This document shows, piece by piece, positions 46,792 through 55,204 of a stretch of DNA of 64,000 nucleotides (the stretch's first letter is position 1; each line of letters starts with the position of its first letter). Made by a program: the position numbers and the translations under genes. The notes below the pieces were generated by a model. The model had not been told where the DNA came from. It saw only the letters and a program-made list of their open reading frames with translations, and did no database searches. The stretch lies in contig CAKZPV010000008.1 of the NCBI GenBank assembly GCA_937139405.1, positions 124,001-188,000 on the forward strand, in the 5' to 3' direction. The stretch is from an uncultured Nitrospirota bacterium (GTDB lineage Bacteria > Nitrospirota > Nitrospiria > Nitrospirales > UBA8639).

Positions 46792-48753
46792 TTATTTAAA
46801 GACCACGGAATTTTTATTGGAGGTCTTTCCCCCAACAGCCACATTGGCATTTTGCCCAGATAGTCCACTGAGTGGAATTTTGACATCATTAATGACGACC
46901 CCTGACCCAGAAATGTTATTAGCCCCGCCACCGCCACCTGAATTTTTCATCACGACCGAACCATTATTCGCCTCACTCCCAGAACCTACGGCGACATTCG
47001 TCGCAGTCATTCCAGTTACCGTATTCACAATAGACCCGTTATAACTGCTATTTTCCAGGTTCACTGACCCCAAATTCGCCTTGGCGTTACTCCCTATTGC
47101 CACATTGGTGGCTGCCCCAGTGACCGTCGTATTCACAATAGAACCCTTCATACTGCTGTTTTCTAGGTTGACCGAACTCAAATTGGCTTTGGCATTACTC
47201 CCTATCGCCACGTTTGTTGCCGCACCAGCTGCAGTCGTATTCACAACTTTCCCATCCATGGTGCTATTTTCCATGTTGACAGCCGAAAGATTAGCTTTGG
47301 ATTTATTCCCAATGGCTACATTGGTTACTGCTCCCCCTGCCGCCGTATTAACCACAGTCCCTTTTAATTTACTGCCTTCCAAATTGACTGCGGCGAGATT
47401 GGCTTTTGTATCTTTTCCAATGGACACGTTCGTCACCGCTCCCCCAGCTGCTGTATTGATCACTGTTCCGTCTAGTTCACTGCCTTCCATATTGACCGCT
47501 GCCAAATTAGCCTTGGCCTTTTTACCAATAGCCACGTTCGTCACGGCTCCGCCTGCCGCTGTATTGACCACGGTCCCTTTCAATTTGCTGCCTTCCATAT
47601 TCACTGCGCCAAGATTGGCCGTACTATCTTTCCCGATCGCCACATTGGTGACCGCAGCCCCGACCGCTGTGTTCACGATTGCTCCTGTTGCCTCACTGCT
47701 TTTTAAGCTGGTTGAGCCCAGATTGGCCTTCGTTCCTTTGCCGATGGCCACATTGGTAACTGCCGCTCCTCCTGCAATATTCACCACTGCACCTTTTACC
47801 TTACTGTTCTCCAGACTTGTGGATCCCAAATTGGCCGTACTGTCTTTCCCGATGGCCACGTTGGTGAGTGCTTGGCCGACTGGGGCATTAATAATTGCCC
47901 CACTCACTTCACTCCCCTTGAGATCGGCTGAGCCCAGGTTGGCTTTCGTCCCCTTGCCGATGGCCACATTCGTGACGGCCTGTCCAATGGCGGTATTCAC
48001 GACCGCGCCCTTCACCTTGCTATCTTCCACGCTCGCGGATCCCAAATTGGCCGTACTGTCTTTCCCGATGGCCACGTTGGTGAGTGCTTTACCAACTGGG
48101 GCATTAATGACCGCTCCTTTTACTTCGCTTCCCTTCAAATCGACGGAGCCCAGATTAGCTTTGGTCTCTTTCCCAATCGCCACATTGGTGACGGCCTTTC
48201 CTACTGCTGTATTTGCAATAACGCCTGCAACATTGCTGTCTTCAATTTTGACCGCCCCCAGATTAGCTTCAGTCTTTTTTCCAATTGATACGTTGGTCAT
48301 TGTCTTACTGACCGGAGCATTGATCACCGCTCCTTTTACTTCACTTCCCTTGACTTTTACCGCACCCAGGTTGGCTTCGCTCTCCTTACCAATTGCCACG
48401 TTCACCATGTTGGTGCCTTTAGGAGTATTGGTTACCACTCCAGTTGTTTTGCTATTTTCCAACTTAATAGAACCTAAGTTGGCTTCTGTTTTTTCGCCTA
48501 TACCCACATTAACTGTGTTCTTGCCTTGAGGTGCATTGACAATGACGCCAGACGTCTCACTATCGACCATTTTTATTGAATTTAGATTTGACTCTGTCTC
48601 TTTTCCTATTCCAACATTTACAGAATTTTTACTACCTGAGAGGTTGAGAACCGCTCCTTTTACCTCGGAGTCTGCCAAGGCAGTTGATGGACCTAAAAGA
48701 AGGAAACCACCAACCAATATCAGAAGCATGTTTGTCTCTTGTGTTTTTGTCAT
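46792..48753 (-). CDS. Large exported protein of sixteen 36-residue NVAIG repeats (major fibre subunit candidate)
   Basis: 653 residues from the ATG at 48753, which is eight bases after GGAG (an ATG at 48762 abuts it). After a signal peptide ending TALAD come sixteen tandem 36-residue units with no gaps. Each begins S-E/K-V-K-G-A-V-I-N and carries TNVAIGKDSTANLGS-type sequence, then a 49-residue Gly-rich cap that repeats NANVAVGG. Regular G, N and small residues predict a beta-solenoid; NVAIG...ANLGS also resembles the head repeats of YadA-like trimeric adhesins. No YadA anchor or other secretion domain is present, so export through the adjacent CsgG-like channel is inferred. A sigma-54 promoter lies 240 bases upstream. 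Confidence 0.82.
   Translation of the reverse strand: MTKTQETNMLLILVGGFLLLGPSTALADSEVKGAVLNLSGSKNSVNVGIGKETESNLNSIKMVDSETSGVIVNAPQGKNTVNVGIGEKTEANLGSIKLENSKTTGVVTNTPKGTNMVNVAIGKESEANLGAVKVKGSEVKGAVINAPVSKTMTNVSIGKKTEANLGAVKIEDSNVAGVIANTAVGKAVTNVAIGKETKANLGSVDLKGSEVKGAVINAPVGKALTNVAIGKDSTANLGSASVEDSKVKGAVVNTAIGQAVTNVAIGKGTKANLGSADLKGSEVSGAIINAPVGQALTNVAIGKDSTANLGSTSLENSKVKGAVVNIAGGAAVTNVAIGKGTKANLGSTSLKSSEATGAIVNTAVGAAVTNVAIGKDSTANLGAVNMEGSKLKGTVVNTAAGGAVTNVAIGKKAKANLAAVNMEGSELDGTVINTAAGGAVTNVSIGKDTKANLAAVNLEGSKLKGTVVNTAAGGAVTNVAIGNKSKANLSAVNMENSTMDGKVVNTTAAGAATNVAIGSNAKANLSSVNLENSSMKGSIVNTTVTGAATNVAIGSNAKANLGSVNLENSSYNGSIVNTVTGMTATNVAVGSGSEANNGSVVMKNSGGGGGANNISGSGVVINDVKIPLSGLSGQNANVAVGGKTSNKNSVVFK
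46942..48669 (-). repeat. Sixteen tandem 108-bp units encoding 36-residue repeats
   Basis: The coding sequence is an uninterrupted array of 16 units of exactly 108 bases. Central units (for example SEVKGAVINAPVGKALTN and its copies) are the most alike, outer units more divergent, as in arrays growing by internal duplication. The antisense strand is accidentally open through most of it. Confidence 0.85.
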
Positions 48754-48988
48754 GTTAGTCATCTCCTTTTTTTCTTGGCTTGAACAAAGTATTCTCTAAG
48801 GCCATGCCTTTTCCATACCCCTAACGAACTCCCTATGGATTCATTTAGGAAAAATTTCTGCCATTTTTTCCTGACTTTCTCACAGTAATAAGCGTTTGAA
48901 GCGAATTCTAGCTCTTTGCGGTTAATTAAGTCACGGGGAAAAAATAGGAAATCATTGAATTTCTCTGTTCATAATTCAATTTGATTAA

Positions 48989-49003
48989 GCAAGCAACATA
49001 CCA
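48989..49003 (-). promoter_or_regulatory. rpoN-type: Sigma-54 (-24/-12) promoter of the large repeat gene
   Basis: Minus strand TGGTATGTTGCTTGC is a perfect TGGYAYR-N4-TTGCW match with GG and GC ten bases apart, and shares TGGTATG and TTGCTT with the element at 46607-46621. The start codon (48753) is about 235 bases downstream, so a long leader is transcribed, in which I saw no known riboswitch. Confidence 0.7.
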
Positions 49004-49275
49004 ACAGAAAAATCTTCGAAATTTAGTCAGAATAGCATTAACAATTCGTTGTTTTTTAAAGATTAATCGAAGAAAAAAGGAAAGGTCTCGCACGAGTGGG
49101 ACTTGCTAGAATTACAAACAACTTATCAAAATTTTAAAACCCGATATCAATATAGATACAAGAATGTATCTGAACAGATAAATGGAATAGATTTGGGAAG
49201 GGAAGGAAGGCAACGGGTCAGAGCAATATTAAGAATATCAGGCTTTAGTAGGATGCGATAGACCGGAACGCGAGA

Positions 49276-49338
49276 TTAGATTTTTCGGAAGACCGCAACA
49301 ATGATGGTACCAAGCCACCCTAAAAAAAGAATATTCAT
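49276..49338 (-). CDS. Possible 20-residue membrane peptide
   Basis: ATG at 49338 preceded by GGAAGG with six-base spacing gives MNILFLGWLGTIIVAVFRKI and stop. Single hydrophobic helix with a basic end. Plausible as a small protein but the length is too short to be sure. Confidence 0.2.
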   Translation of the reverse strand: MNILFLGWLGTIIVAVFRKI

Positions 49339-49538
49339 GACAAATCCTTCCATATCTATCTTTATCGGCAGACTGGTCCATTAGGTTAAGTTTTTTCTTT
49401 TTCCTGGCAGTTTTTTTCAATTTTCATCATACACAGGGCCGTAAATCCTAGAAATAGTAGTTCTCTGGCAAGAGAAACCTAAAAAAATCCACTTCATTTT
49501 CGTGGGACCAGGTGTACCAATAAGGCACCGCACAAGAA

Positions 49539-50780
49539 TTACGTTGTAGAAGAGGGTACGGAATGCTGGGATTTTGAAGAAGTGGAAAGATTCTTGATGC
49601 AATCCAAGAGGGTCTCAGCAAGATGACGTTTCGGCGCACGTGGGATCGGATAAGGGGCAGCATTGGATGTAAGAACAATGACTTCATTGGAATCATTCCC
49701 AAAAGCAGAATGTTCCCCACCCACCTGATTGGCAATTAACATATCAAGTTGCTTACGTTGTAGTTTGATTTGTCCATGTTCAATGAGATCCTCGGTTTCG
49801 GCAGCAAACCCAATCATACGTTGATGGGTTCGTTGAGCAGAAAGTGCCAACAAGATATCAGGTGTTCGTTCTAACGGAAGTGCGTCTCCATTCCATTGTT
49901 CTTTTTTCATTTTGTGAGAATACGGTTTTTGGGCTCGAAAGTCTCCAACCGCTGCAGCCATAATCAGCGTCGTGGCCCAATCAAAACGCGCGGTTAAGGC
50001 CTGCAACATCTCATCGGCCGTTACCACTGCTACTCGCGTCACATCCTGAGGACACACAAGATGAGTTGGACCTGAGACTAAGACGACCTCGGCCCCTCGT
50101 GCGGCAACAGCTTCTGCCATGGCATACCCCATCTTCCCAGATGAACCATTGCTCAAAAACCGAACAGGGTCAATGGGCTCCTGTGTAGGACCAGCAGAAA
50201 TCAAGACTCGCTCACCCCGCCAATCCCTTCGAGGTTGCAGAATACCTTGTAAGGTGGCCAGAATGTTTTCTTCCGTGGCCAAACGCCCATGGCCCCATTG
50301 CCCAGAAGCCAGCTCTCCCTTCTCTGGTTCAACAATGGTCGCCCCCCTGTCCTTCAAGGTTTTAGCATGCGCTTGCACTGTGGGATGCAACCACATTTCG
50401 CCATCCATGGCAGGACAAATCACCATTGGACATTGCAGGGTAAGCGCCATCGTTCCTAGAACATTGTCAGCAAGACCTAATGCTAACTTAGCCAGAGTAT
50501 TAGCCGTGCACGGAGCAACCAGCATCAAATCGGCTTGTTCAGGCAAAGAAAGGTGCTTCATATCCTGATGACTCGAAAACAAGTCACAGGTCACCGGCGA
50601 GCCTGATAACACTTCAAAAGTGAGGGGGGCGACGAATCGTGTGGAAGATTCCGTCATCACCACTTGTACCTCAGCTCCTTGCTGAGTCAAAAGACGCAGG
50701 AGTCCAACAGCTTTGTATGCGGCAATACTCCCTGTCACTGCAAGAATCAGTCGCTTACCGGCCAACCGAGAAGATGACAT
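49539..50780 (-). CDS. coaBC: Bifunctional phosphopantothenoylcysteine decarboxylase / phosphopantothenate-cysteine ligase
   Basis: Makes 4'-phosphopantetheine precursor in coenzyme A synthesis. The 413 residues have the CoaC FMN domain first (ILAVTGSIAAYKAVGLLR; ADLMLVAPCTANTLAKLALGLADN with catalytic region; VICPAMDGEMW). The CoaB CTP-binding domain follows (VLISAGPTQEPIDPVRFLSNGSSGKMG; then the Lys-rich EQWNGDALPLERTPDIL). Normal length. Follows rpoZ by 19 bases on the same strand. Confidence 0.93.
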   Translation of the reverse strand: MSSSRLAGKRLILAVTGSIAAYKAVGLLRLLTQQGAEVQVVMTESSTRFVAPLTFEVLSGSPVTCDLFSSHQDMKHLSLPEQADLMLVAPCTANTLAKLALGLADNVLGTMALTLQCPMVICPAMDGEMWLHPTVQAHAKTLKDRGATIVEPEKGELASGQWGHGRLATEENILATLQGILQPRRDWRGERVLISAGPTQEPIDPVRFLSNGSSGKMGYAMAEAVAARGAEVVLVSGPTHLVCPQDVTRVAVVTADEMLQALTARFDWATTLIMAAAVGDFRAQKPYSHKMKKEQWNGDALPLERTPDILLALSAQRTHQRMIGFAAETEDLIEHGQIKLQRKQLDMLIANQVGGEHSAFGNDSNEVIVLTSNAAPYPIPRAPKRHLAETLLDCIKNLSTSSKSQHSVPSSTT

Positions 50781-50799
50781 CGCTGCCCCCTAACTCCGA

Positions 50800-51171
50800 T
50801 TATCCTTCAGATGAAGGTTCAACCTCGGAAACCCCATGTTGAGCAGTGTCATCAATGTATACACTCAATTCTTTTTTTATTTCTTGGGCATTTTCATCAG
50901 GCTGTGCATAAAGAGCCGGGTCAATTGGCCGCTGATTCGCCATTTTTGCTTCCCGAATCGCATCTTTTGCATCCTGTCCCATTAAATACGGCACACTTCC
51001 CCCCAACACTTCTTCAAGCGCCATTGACGTTTCTTTCGAAAATTTACTCGCCCCCTTAGATTCTGCGCCTCGCACTAATTGTTTGGCCCGTTGGGCGGCA
51101 ATTAACACGATCCGATAGCGGGAATCAAAGTCTTTTTGATGATGTTGGGGCAATAACGATAATGCATCCAT
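50800..51171 (-). CDS. rpoZ: RNA polymerase omega subunit
   Basis: 123 residues. DSRYRIVLIAAQRAKQLVRGAE near the N terminus is the omega signature. The rest is longer and more acidic than usual, with a poorly conserved tail. Omega helps assemble the beta' subunit and binds ppGpp in some bacteria. Lies between gmk and coaBC, the classical neighbourhood of rpoZ. Confidence 0.85.
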   Translation of the reverse strand: MDALSLLPQHHQKDFDSRYRIVLIAAQRAKQLVRGAESKGASKFSKETSMALEEVLGGSVPYLMGQDAKDAIREAKMANQRPIDPALYAQPDENAQEIKKELSVYIDDTAQHGVSEVEPSSEG

Positions 51172-51249
51172 CGACTCACCTCATCCTTTCTATCACAGTA
51201 AATGATTCACTCTTTGAGTGTAGCGTACTATACCTTATCATTGCAGTCA

Positions 51250-51855
51250 TTATCGAAAAACATGTGCAGGCTCTATATGTGCGGTTTTCACGCGTTCAGC
51301 CACGATGACGGCTCGCAATTCCTGTATCGCTTGCTCCAAGGTCTCGTTACGAATCGTATATTGGTATTCAGAATAACTGCTCATTTCATCCTGCGATTGT
51401 TGAAACCGCCGATTTTGCTCTTCAGAAGAATCCGTTCCTCGCCCGGCCAACCGCATCCTCAAGGTTTCCAGCGATGGGGGAAGAATAAAAATTGTCACGG
51501 CCTTCTGTAATGTCATCATCACTTGGCGAGCACCTTGCACATCGATATCCAATAATATATCAGTATGTATTCCAGATTCTTGTTCTAATTCTTTCCAAGG
51601 AGTCCCATACAATCGGCCATAGACTTCAGCCCATTCCGCAAAGGCACGTTCCTCAATTTTTGTACGAAATTCGTCTTCGGGGATAAACCGATATTCTTTT
51701 CCATCCGTTTCCCCGGAACGTGGTGGACGTGTGGTACATGACACCGACAAACGAATCTCTGGAATATCCTGTAAAATATGCCGACAAAGCGTCGACTTAC
51801 CCACCCCTGAAGGTCCAGATACCACGAATAAGAGTTTCTTCCCCTCTACAGACAT
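51250..51855 (-). CDS. gmk: Guanylate kinase
   Basis: The 201-residue enzyme phosphorylates GMP to GDP. The P-loop is FVVSGPSGVGKSTL (residues about 10-23). SVSCTTRPPRSGETDGKEY is the GMP-binding region, and LLDIDVQGARQV completes the family core. Length and order are standard. It lies in the yicC-gmk-rpoZ run found in many bacteria. Confidence 0.95.
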   Translation of the reverse strand: MSVEGKKLLFVVSGPSGVGKSTLCRHILQDIPEIRLSVSCTTRPPRSGETDGKEYRFIPEDEFRTKIEERAFAEWAEVYGRLYGTPWKELEQESGIHTDILLDIDVQGARQVMMTLQKAVTIFILPPSLETLRMRLAGRGTDSSEEQNRRFQQSQDEMSSYSEYQYTIRNETLEQAIQELRAVIVAERVKTAHIEPAHVFR

Positions 51856-51892
51856 ATCGCCTTACTTCTTAACCGAGAATTTCTGAAACAGA

Positions 51893-52771
51893 TTATTCAA
51901 TATTTTGAACCTGTTCTCGGATTTTTTCCAATTCACTTTTTAATTCGACAACCTCTGCTGAAATATCCCCATCATTCGCCTTAGACCCAATCGTATTGAC
52001 TTCACGACCCATTTCTTGAAGAAGAAAATCCAATCGTTTGCCAACAGGAACTTTGGCTTTCAAGGCTGTACGGAATTGGGCCACATGACTATTCAGTCTG
52101 GTAAGCTCTTCCGTCACGTCAGAGCGTTCGGCCAACATGGCAATTTCTTGGGCCACCCGATCCATATTGACCGAATGCCCCTCTAGTAATTTTGCAACCC
52201 TCCCTTGCAAGCGCACACTAGAGGCTTGCAACGACAAAGGAATCCGCTGTTGAACGGTACGGAGACGACCTTCGATGGCAAAAAGTCGTTGAGTCAGATC
52301 TTTTTGTAAGACGGCTCCTTCTTTCTTTCGCATTTTTTCTAAATCGCCTAGCGCTTTTTTGGTCAGCCCCGTGACTATTACGGACATATCTTTGACCGGC
52401 GCGGACTCTTCATTCACCGAAAATAGATCCCGAAAACCCGCAACAACATTCACATCGACGGTTCCACTCAATTGACATTCACGCTGCAACCCTTTCAACC
52501 CTTGAATGTACCGACGAGCCAGATCTTGATCGAATTGGACCACTTTTTTTGTGGCAGTTCCTCCGCCATTGACCGTCACCAGAACCTCTACACGCCCTCG
52601 TTCACAGACCTCTTTGACCTGTTCTTTTAAGCCAAGCTCCATACTCGAGAACGTTTTGGGAAGACGCGCAACGATTTCACAAAATCGGTGATTGACTGAT
52701 CGAATTTCGACCCCTACCATCGTCCCCTGCGAAAGTGTTTCCCGCTTACCAAACCCCGTCATGCTTTTCAT
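51893..52771 (-). CDS. YicC/YloC-family endoribonuclease
   Basis: 292 residues starting at 52771 (the ATG overlaps the nth stop; the longer in-frame start at 52801 lies inside nth). MKSMTGFGKRE and VEIRSVNHRFCEIVARLPK are the family N terminus. The C terminus has LDFLLQEMGREVNTIGSKAND, the other conserved block. YicC proteins are stress-response endoribonucleases and here lie next to gmk as usual. Confidence 0.9.
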   Translation of the reverse strand: MKSMTGFGKRETLSQGTMVGVEIRSVNHRFCEIVARLPKTFSSMELGLKEQVKEVCERGRVEVLVTVNGGGTATKKVVQFDQDLARRYIQGLKGLQRECQLSGTVDVNVVAGFRDLFSVNEESAPVKDMSVIVTGLTKKALGDLEKMRKKEGAVLQKDLTQRLFAIEGRLRTVQQRIPLSLQASSVRLQGRVAKLLEGHSVNMDRVAQEIAMLAERSDVTEELTRLNSHVAQFRTALKAKVPVGKRLDFLLQEMGREVNTIGSKANDGDISAEVVELKSELEKIREQVQNIE

Positions 52772-53472
52772 GTAATCTTTTGTTTTCCTTCCCATGCACA
52801 ATTGTCATATAGCAAACATTTGTCACAATTTGGCTTTCTAGCCTGGCATACATGCCGCCCATGCAACAAAATACGCTGCGCTCCAAGAGTCCATTGAGAT
52901 TGCGGTATAAGGGATTGGAGATCTTCTTCGATTTTGGTTGGATCCTGGCTTGTCGTCAAATCAAGCCGGTTGGCCACTCGCTTCACATGTGTATCAACAA
53001 CAACAGCCGGCTCCCCAAAAAAATTCCCTAACATGACATTTGCCGTCTTGCGCCCCACACCAGGCAACAGAGTCAACTCTTCCATTGACTCTGGGATTCT
53101 ACCATCAAACTCTGTCACTAATGTGTTTCCGCATCCAATGAGATTCCGCGCTTTGCTTTTAAAAAATCCCGTAGACTTAATGAGCAACTCCAATTCAACC
53201 TGATCAGCCTTCGCAAAATCTTCTGCTGTACGATAGCGAGCAAAAAGATTCGGAGTCACTTGATTCACACGCTCGTCTGTACATTGTGCAGACAGAATAG
53301 TCGCCACCAACAACTCAAAGGGATTGGAGGCATCCAATGCGACAGTGGCATCGGGAATTGATTGCTCTAATATTGCCAATATCCGAGCTACACGTTTTTT
53401 CGCAGCGGCATGAGACGTTTGTGAGCGAGAAACAATTTTTCGAGAACCGCTTCGAAGCACCACTTTTTTCAT
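52768..53472 (-). CDS. nth: Endonuclease III
   Basis: The 234-residue DNA glycosylase/AP lyase acts on oxidised pyrimidines. NPFELLVATILSAQCTD opens the core. LPGVGRKTANVMLGNFFG is the helix-hairpin-helix with the catalytic Lys. VDTHVKRVANRLDL holds the catalytic Asp. CQARKPNCDKCLLYDNC supplies the four Cys of the [4Fe-4S] cluster. The start overlaps the hflX stop by four bases (ATGA) and the stop overlaps the yicC start, showing tight coupling. Confidence 0.95.
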   Translation of the reverse strand: MKKVVLRSGSRKIVSRSQTSHAAAKKRVARILAILEQSIPDATVALDASNPFELLVATILSAQCTDERVNQVTPNLFARYRTAEDFAKADQVELELLIKSTGFFKSKARNLIGCGNTLVTEFDGRIPESMEELTLLPGVGRKTANVMLGNFFGEPAVVVDTHVKRVANRLDLTTSQDPTKIEEDLQSLIPQSQWTLGAQRILLHGRHVCQARKPNCDKCLLYDNCAWEGKQKIT

Positions 53473-55172
53473 CCAATGCGATGAGCCGAAGGCACATCCT
53501 CGTGCATTGTTATCGTCTGTACTTCTTGAAAGTGAGACATGGGCTTCTGGAGGGTTAAGAGCAAATGGCTCATCTTGTGCTGAATCACCTGAAGAGACGT
53601 CTCCTCCAATGCCGAACCACCAATCCCTTCATATCGACTGCATAATCCCTGCATAGTTTCAAGATCAATAAGATCCCCTTTATTGAAAAACCGAAGGCAG
53701 GGAATATCTTGCAGACCTAACTCGACCAATATCTGTTCAACGGCCGTAATGTGCTGTTCCGGGTTCACTCCATGGGCATCAATGACATGAATAAGCACAT
53801 CGGCTTCTTGTAACTCTTGTAAGGTCGTTTGAAATGCTGCAACCAAATCTCTAGGTAGGTCTCGAATAAACCCAACGGTATCGGTTAGAATAATTTCTCC
53901 AAGGTTTGGAAGACGCCAACTCCGACTGACCGTGTCTAACGTTTCGAAGACACGATCTTTCACCGATACGTCACTAGCCGTCAAGGTATTGAACAGGGTG
54001 GATTTTCCAGCATTGGTATAGCCGATAATAGAAACCACAGGTAACCCGCGTTTCACTCGGCGCTTCCGCTGCTCTTGACGGCCTTGCTCAATAGACGTGA
54101 GATCTCGCTCTAAATGCTGAATACGTTCACGAATCCGGCGACGATCCGTTTCTAACTTCGTTTCTCCAGGCCCCCGAGTTCCAATCCCACCAGCCAAACG
54201 AGAAAAGGCCGTGCTCGACTGTGCTAATCGAGGTAACCGATAGCGCAATTGGGCCAACTCTACTTGAATATTTCCGATATGGGAATGTGCCCGTTTAGCA
54301 AAAATATCAAGAATGACTTGCGAACGATCTAACACCCGGATATCTGTAATTTCAGAAATGCCCCGAACCTGTGCTGGAGTCAGATCTTGATCAAAAATCA
54401 ACAGGTCCGCTCCAGATTGTAACGCCTGAATTGCTAAATCTTTCATTTTTCCTGAACCGACAACATACTTAGGATGAATAGACCCTGGACGCTGTGTCAC
54501 GCATCCCAAGACTTCAACATCCTGCGCCCGAACTAATTCCTGAAGTTCATCAAGCCGTTCCTGTTGAAAGGCCACATGGCCTGTTCCCACACTCACCAAC
54601 AGAGCACGCCCTTCCCGAATCCCCTCCTTAGATACCTGGCACCCTTTAAAAATGTCCTGCTCCAACGACAGGATAAAGTCATGACAATTCATCTCAAACG
54701 ACTGGAAAGCACAAGGCTGCAATTGTTTATACCCTTGTTCTTTCGAAGAATTGGCCACGTTATGAGCCACATAGACATCTTGCAGCCCGCCGGCTTTTCC
54801 GACACCTAGTGCCATAATTAAATCTAACCGAAGAAGTGCCAAATCCGTAAGGTCATCTTGCGTCAGCGGTTGATTTTTCAGGTGGGTATGGACCAACCGC
54901 ACCCCACGCAACAGCCGAAGACCCGAACGAGTCCTCGATAAGTGGGGAATCTCTAATTCATGGTCGTTGCCAATGATGACGGATTCTATTTGACCTTGTC
55001 GATTAATCAACAATCCAATTTGACGCCGAGTTTCAAACGTTAAGTCCGCACATTCACGAGCAACATCTAACGTGACGACTTTTTCAGGAGGAATGCGTCG
55101 ACGATACAGGCGTTCGATACGGCCTACAAAATTGGCTTTTAATCCTTGAAGATGACCGAGTACCTGTGGAAT
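53469..55172 (-). CDS. hflX: GTPase HflX, probable ATT start codon
   Basis: The ribosome-associated GTPase binds and rescues or splits stalled ribosomes. G1 is IIGYTNAGKSTLFNTL, G3 is DTVGFIRDLP, and the HflX-specific N-terminal domain is GGIGTRGPGETKLETD. The commonly used start (TTG at 55013) would miss ~50 residues that are clearly family sequence: VLGHLQGLKANFVGRIERLY, then RRRIPPEKVVTLDVAREC. The frame is open upstream to a stop near 55185, with no ATG, GTG or TTG. The best candidate is ATT at 55172, eight bases after AAGGAAA. Full length is then 567 residues. Confidence 0.9.
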   Translation of the reverse strand: MPQVLGHLQGLKANFVGRIERLYRRRIPPEKVVTLDVARECADLTFETRRQIGLLINRQGQIESVIIGNDHELEIPHLSRTRSGLRLLRGVRLVHTHLKNQPLTQDDLTDLALLRLDLIMALGVGKAGGLQDVYVAHNVANSSKEQGYKQLQPCAFQSFEMNCHDFILSLEQDIFKGCQVSKEGIREGRALLVSVGTGHVAFQQERLDELQELVRAQDVEVLGCVTQRPGSIHPKYVVGSGKMKDLAIQALQSGADLLIFDQDLTPAQVRGISEITDIRVLDRSQVILDIFAKRAHSHIGNIQVELAQLRYRLPRLAQSSTAFSRLAGGIGTRGPGETKLETDRRRIRERIQHLERDLTSIEQGRQEQRKRRVKRGLPVVSIIGYTNAGKSTLFNTLTASDVSVKDRVFETLDTVSRSWRLPNLGEIILTDTVGFIRDLPRDLVAAFQTTLQELQEADVLIHVIDAHGVNPEQHITAVEQILVELGLQDIPCLRFFNKGDLIDLETMQGLCSRYEGIGGSALEETSLQVIQHKMSHLLLTLQKPMSHFQEVQTITMHEDVPSAHRIG

Positions 55173-55204
55173 GGCCTGTTTCCTTTTTAATTAGTACCAA
55201 AAGC

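Noticed and set aside
47081-48529. 482-codon plus-strand ORF
   Set aside because: It is antisense to the 36-residue repeat array. The regular 108-base units keep the opposite strand open, and the product is a low-complexity PIATLVTA-like string without ribosome site.
46942-48669. Regular DNA repeats considered as CRISPR
   Set aside because: The 108-base units are gap-free, in frame and encode a protein; there are no unique spacers and no cas genes.
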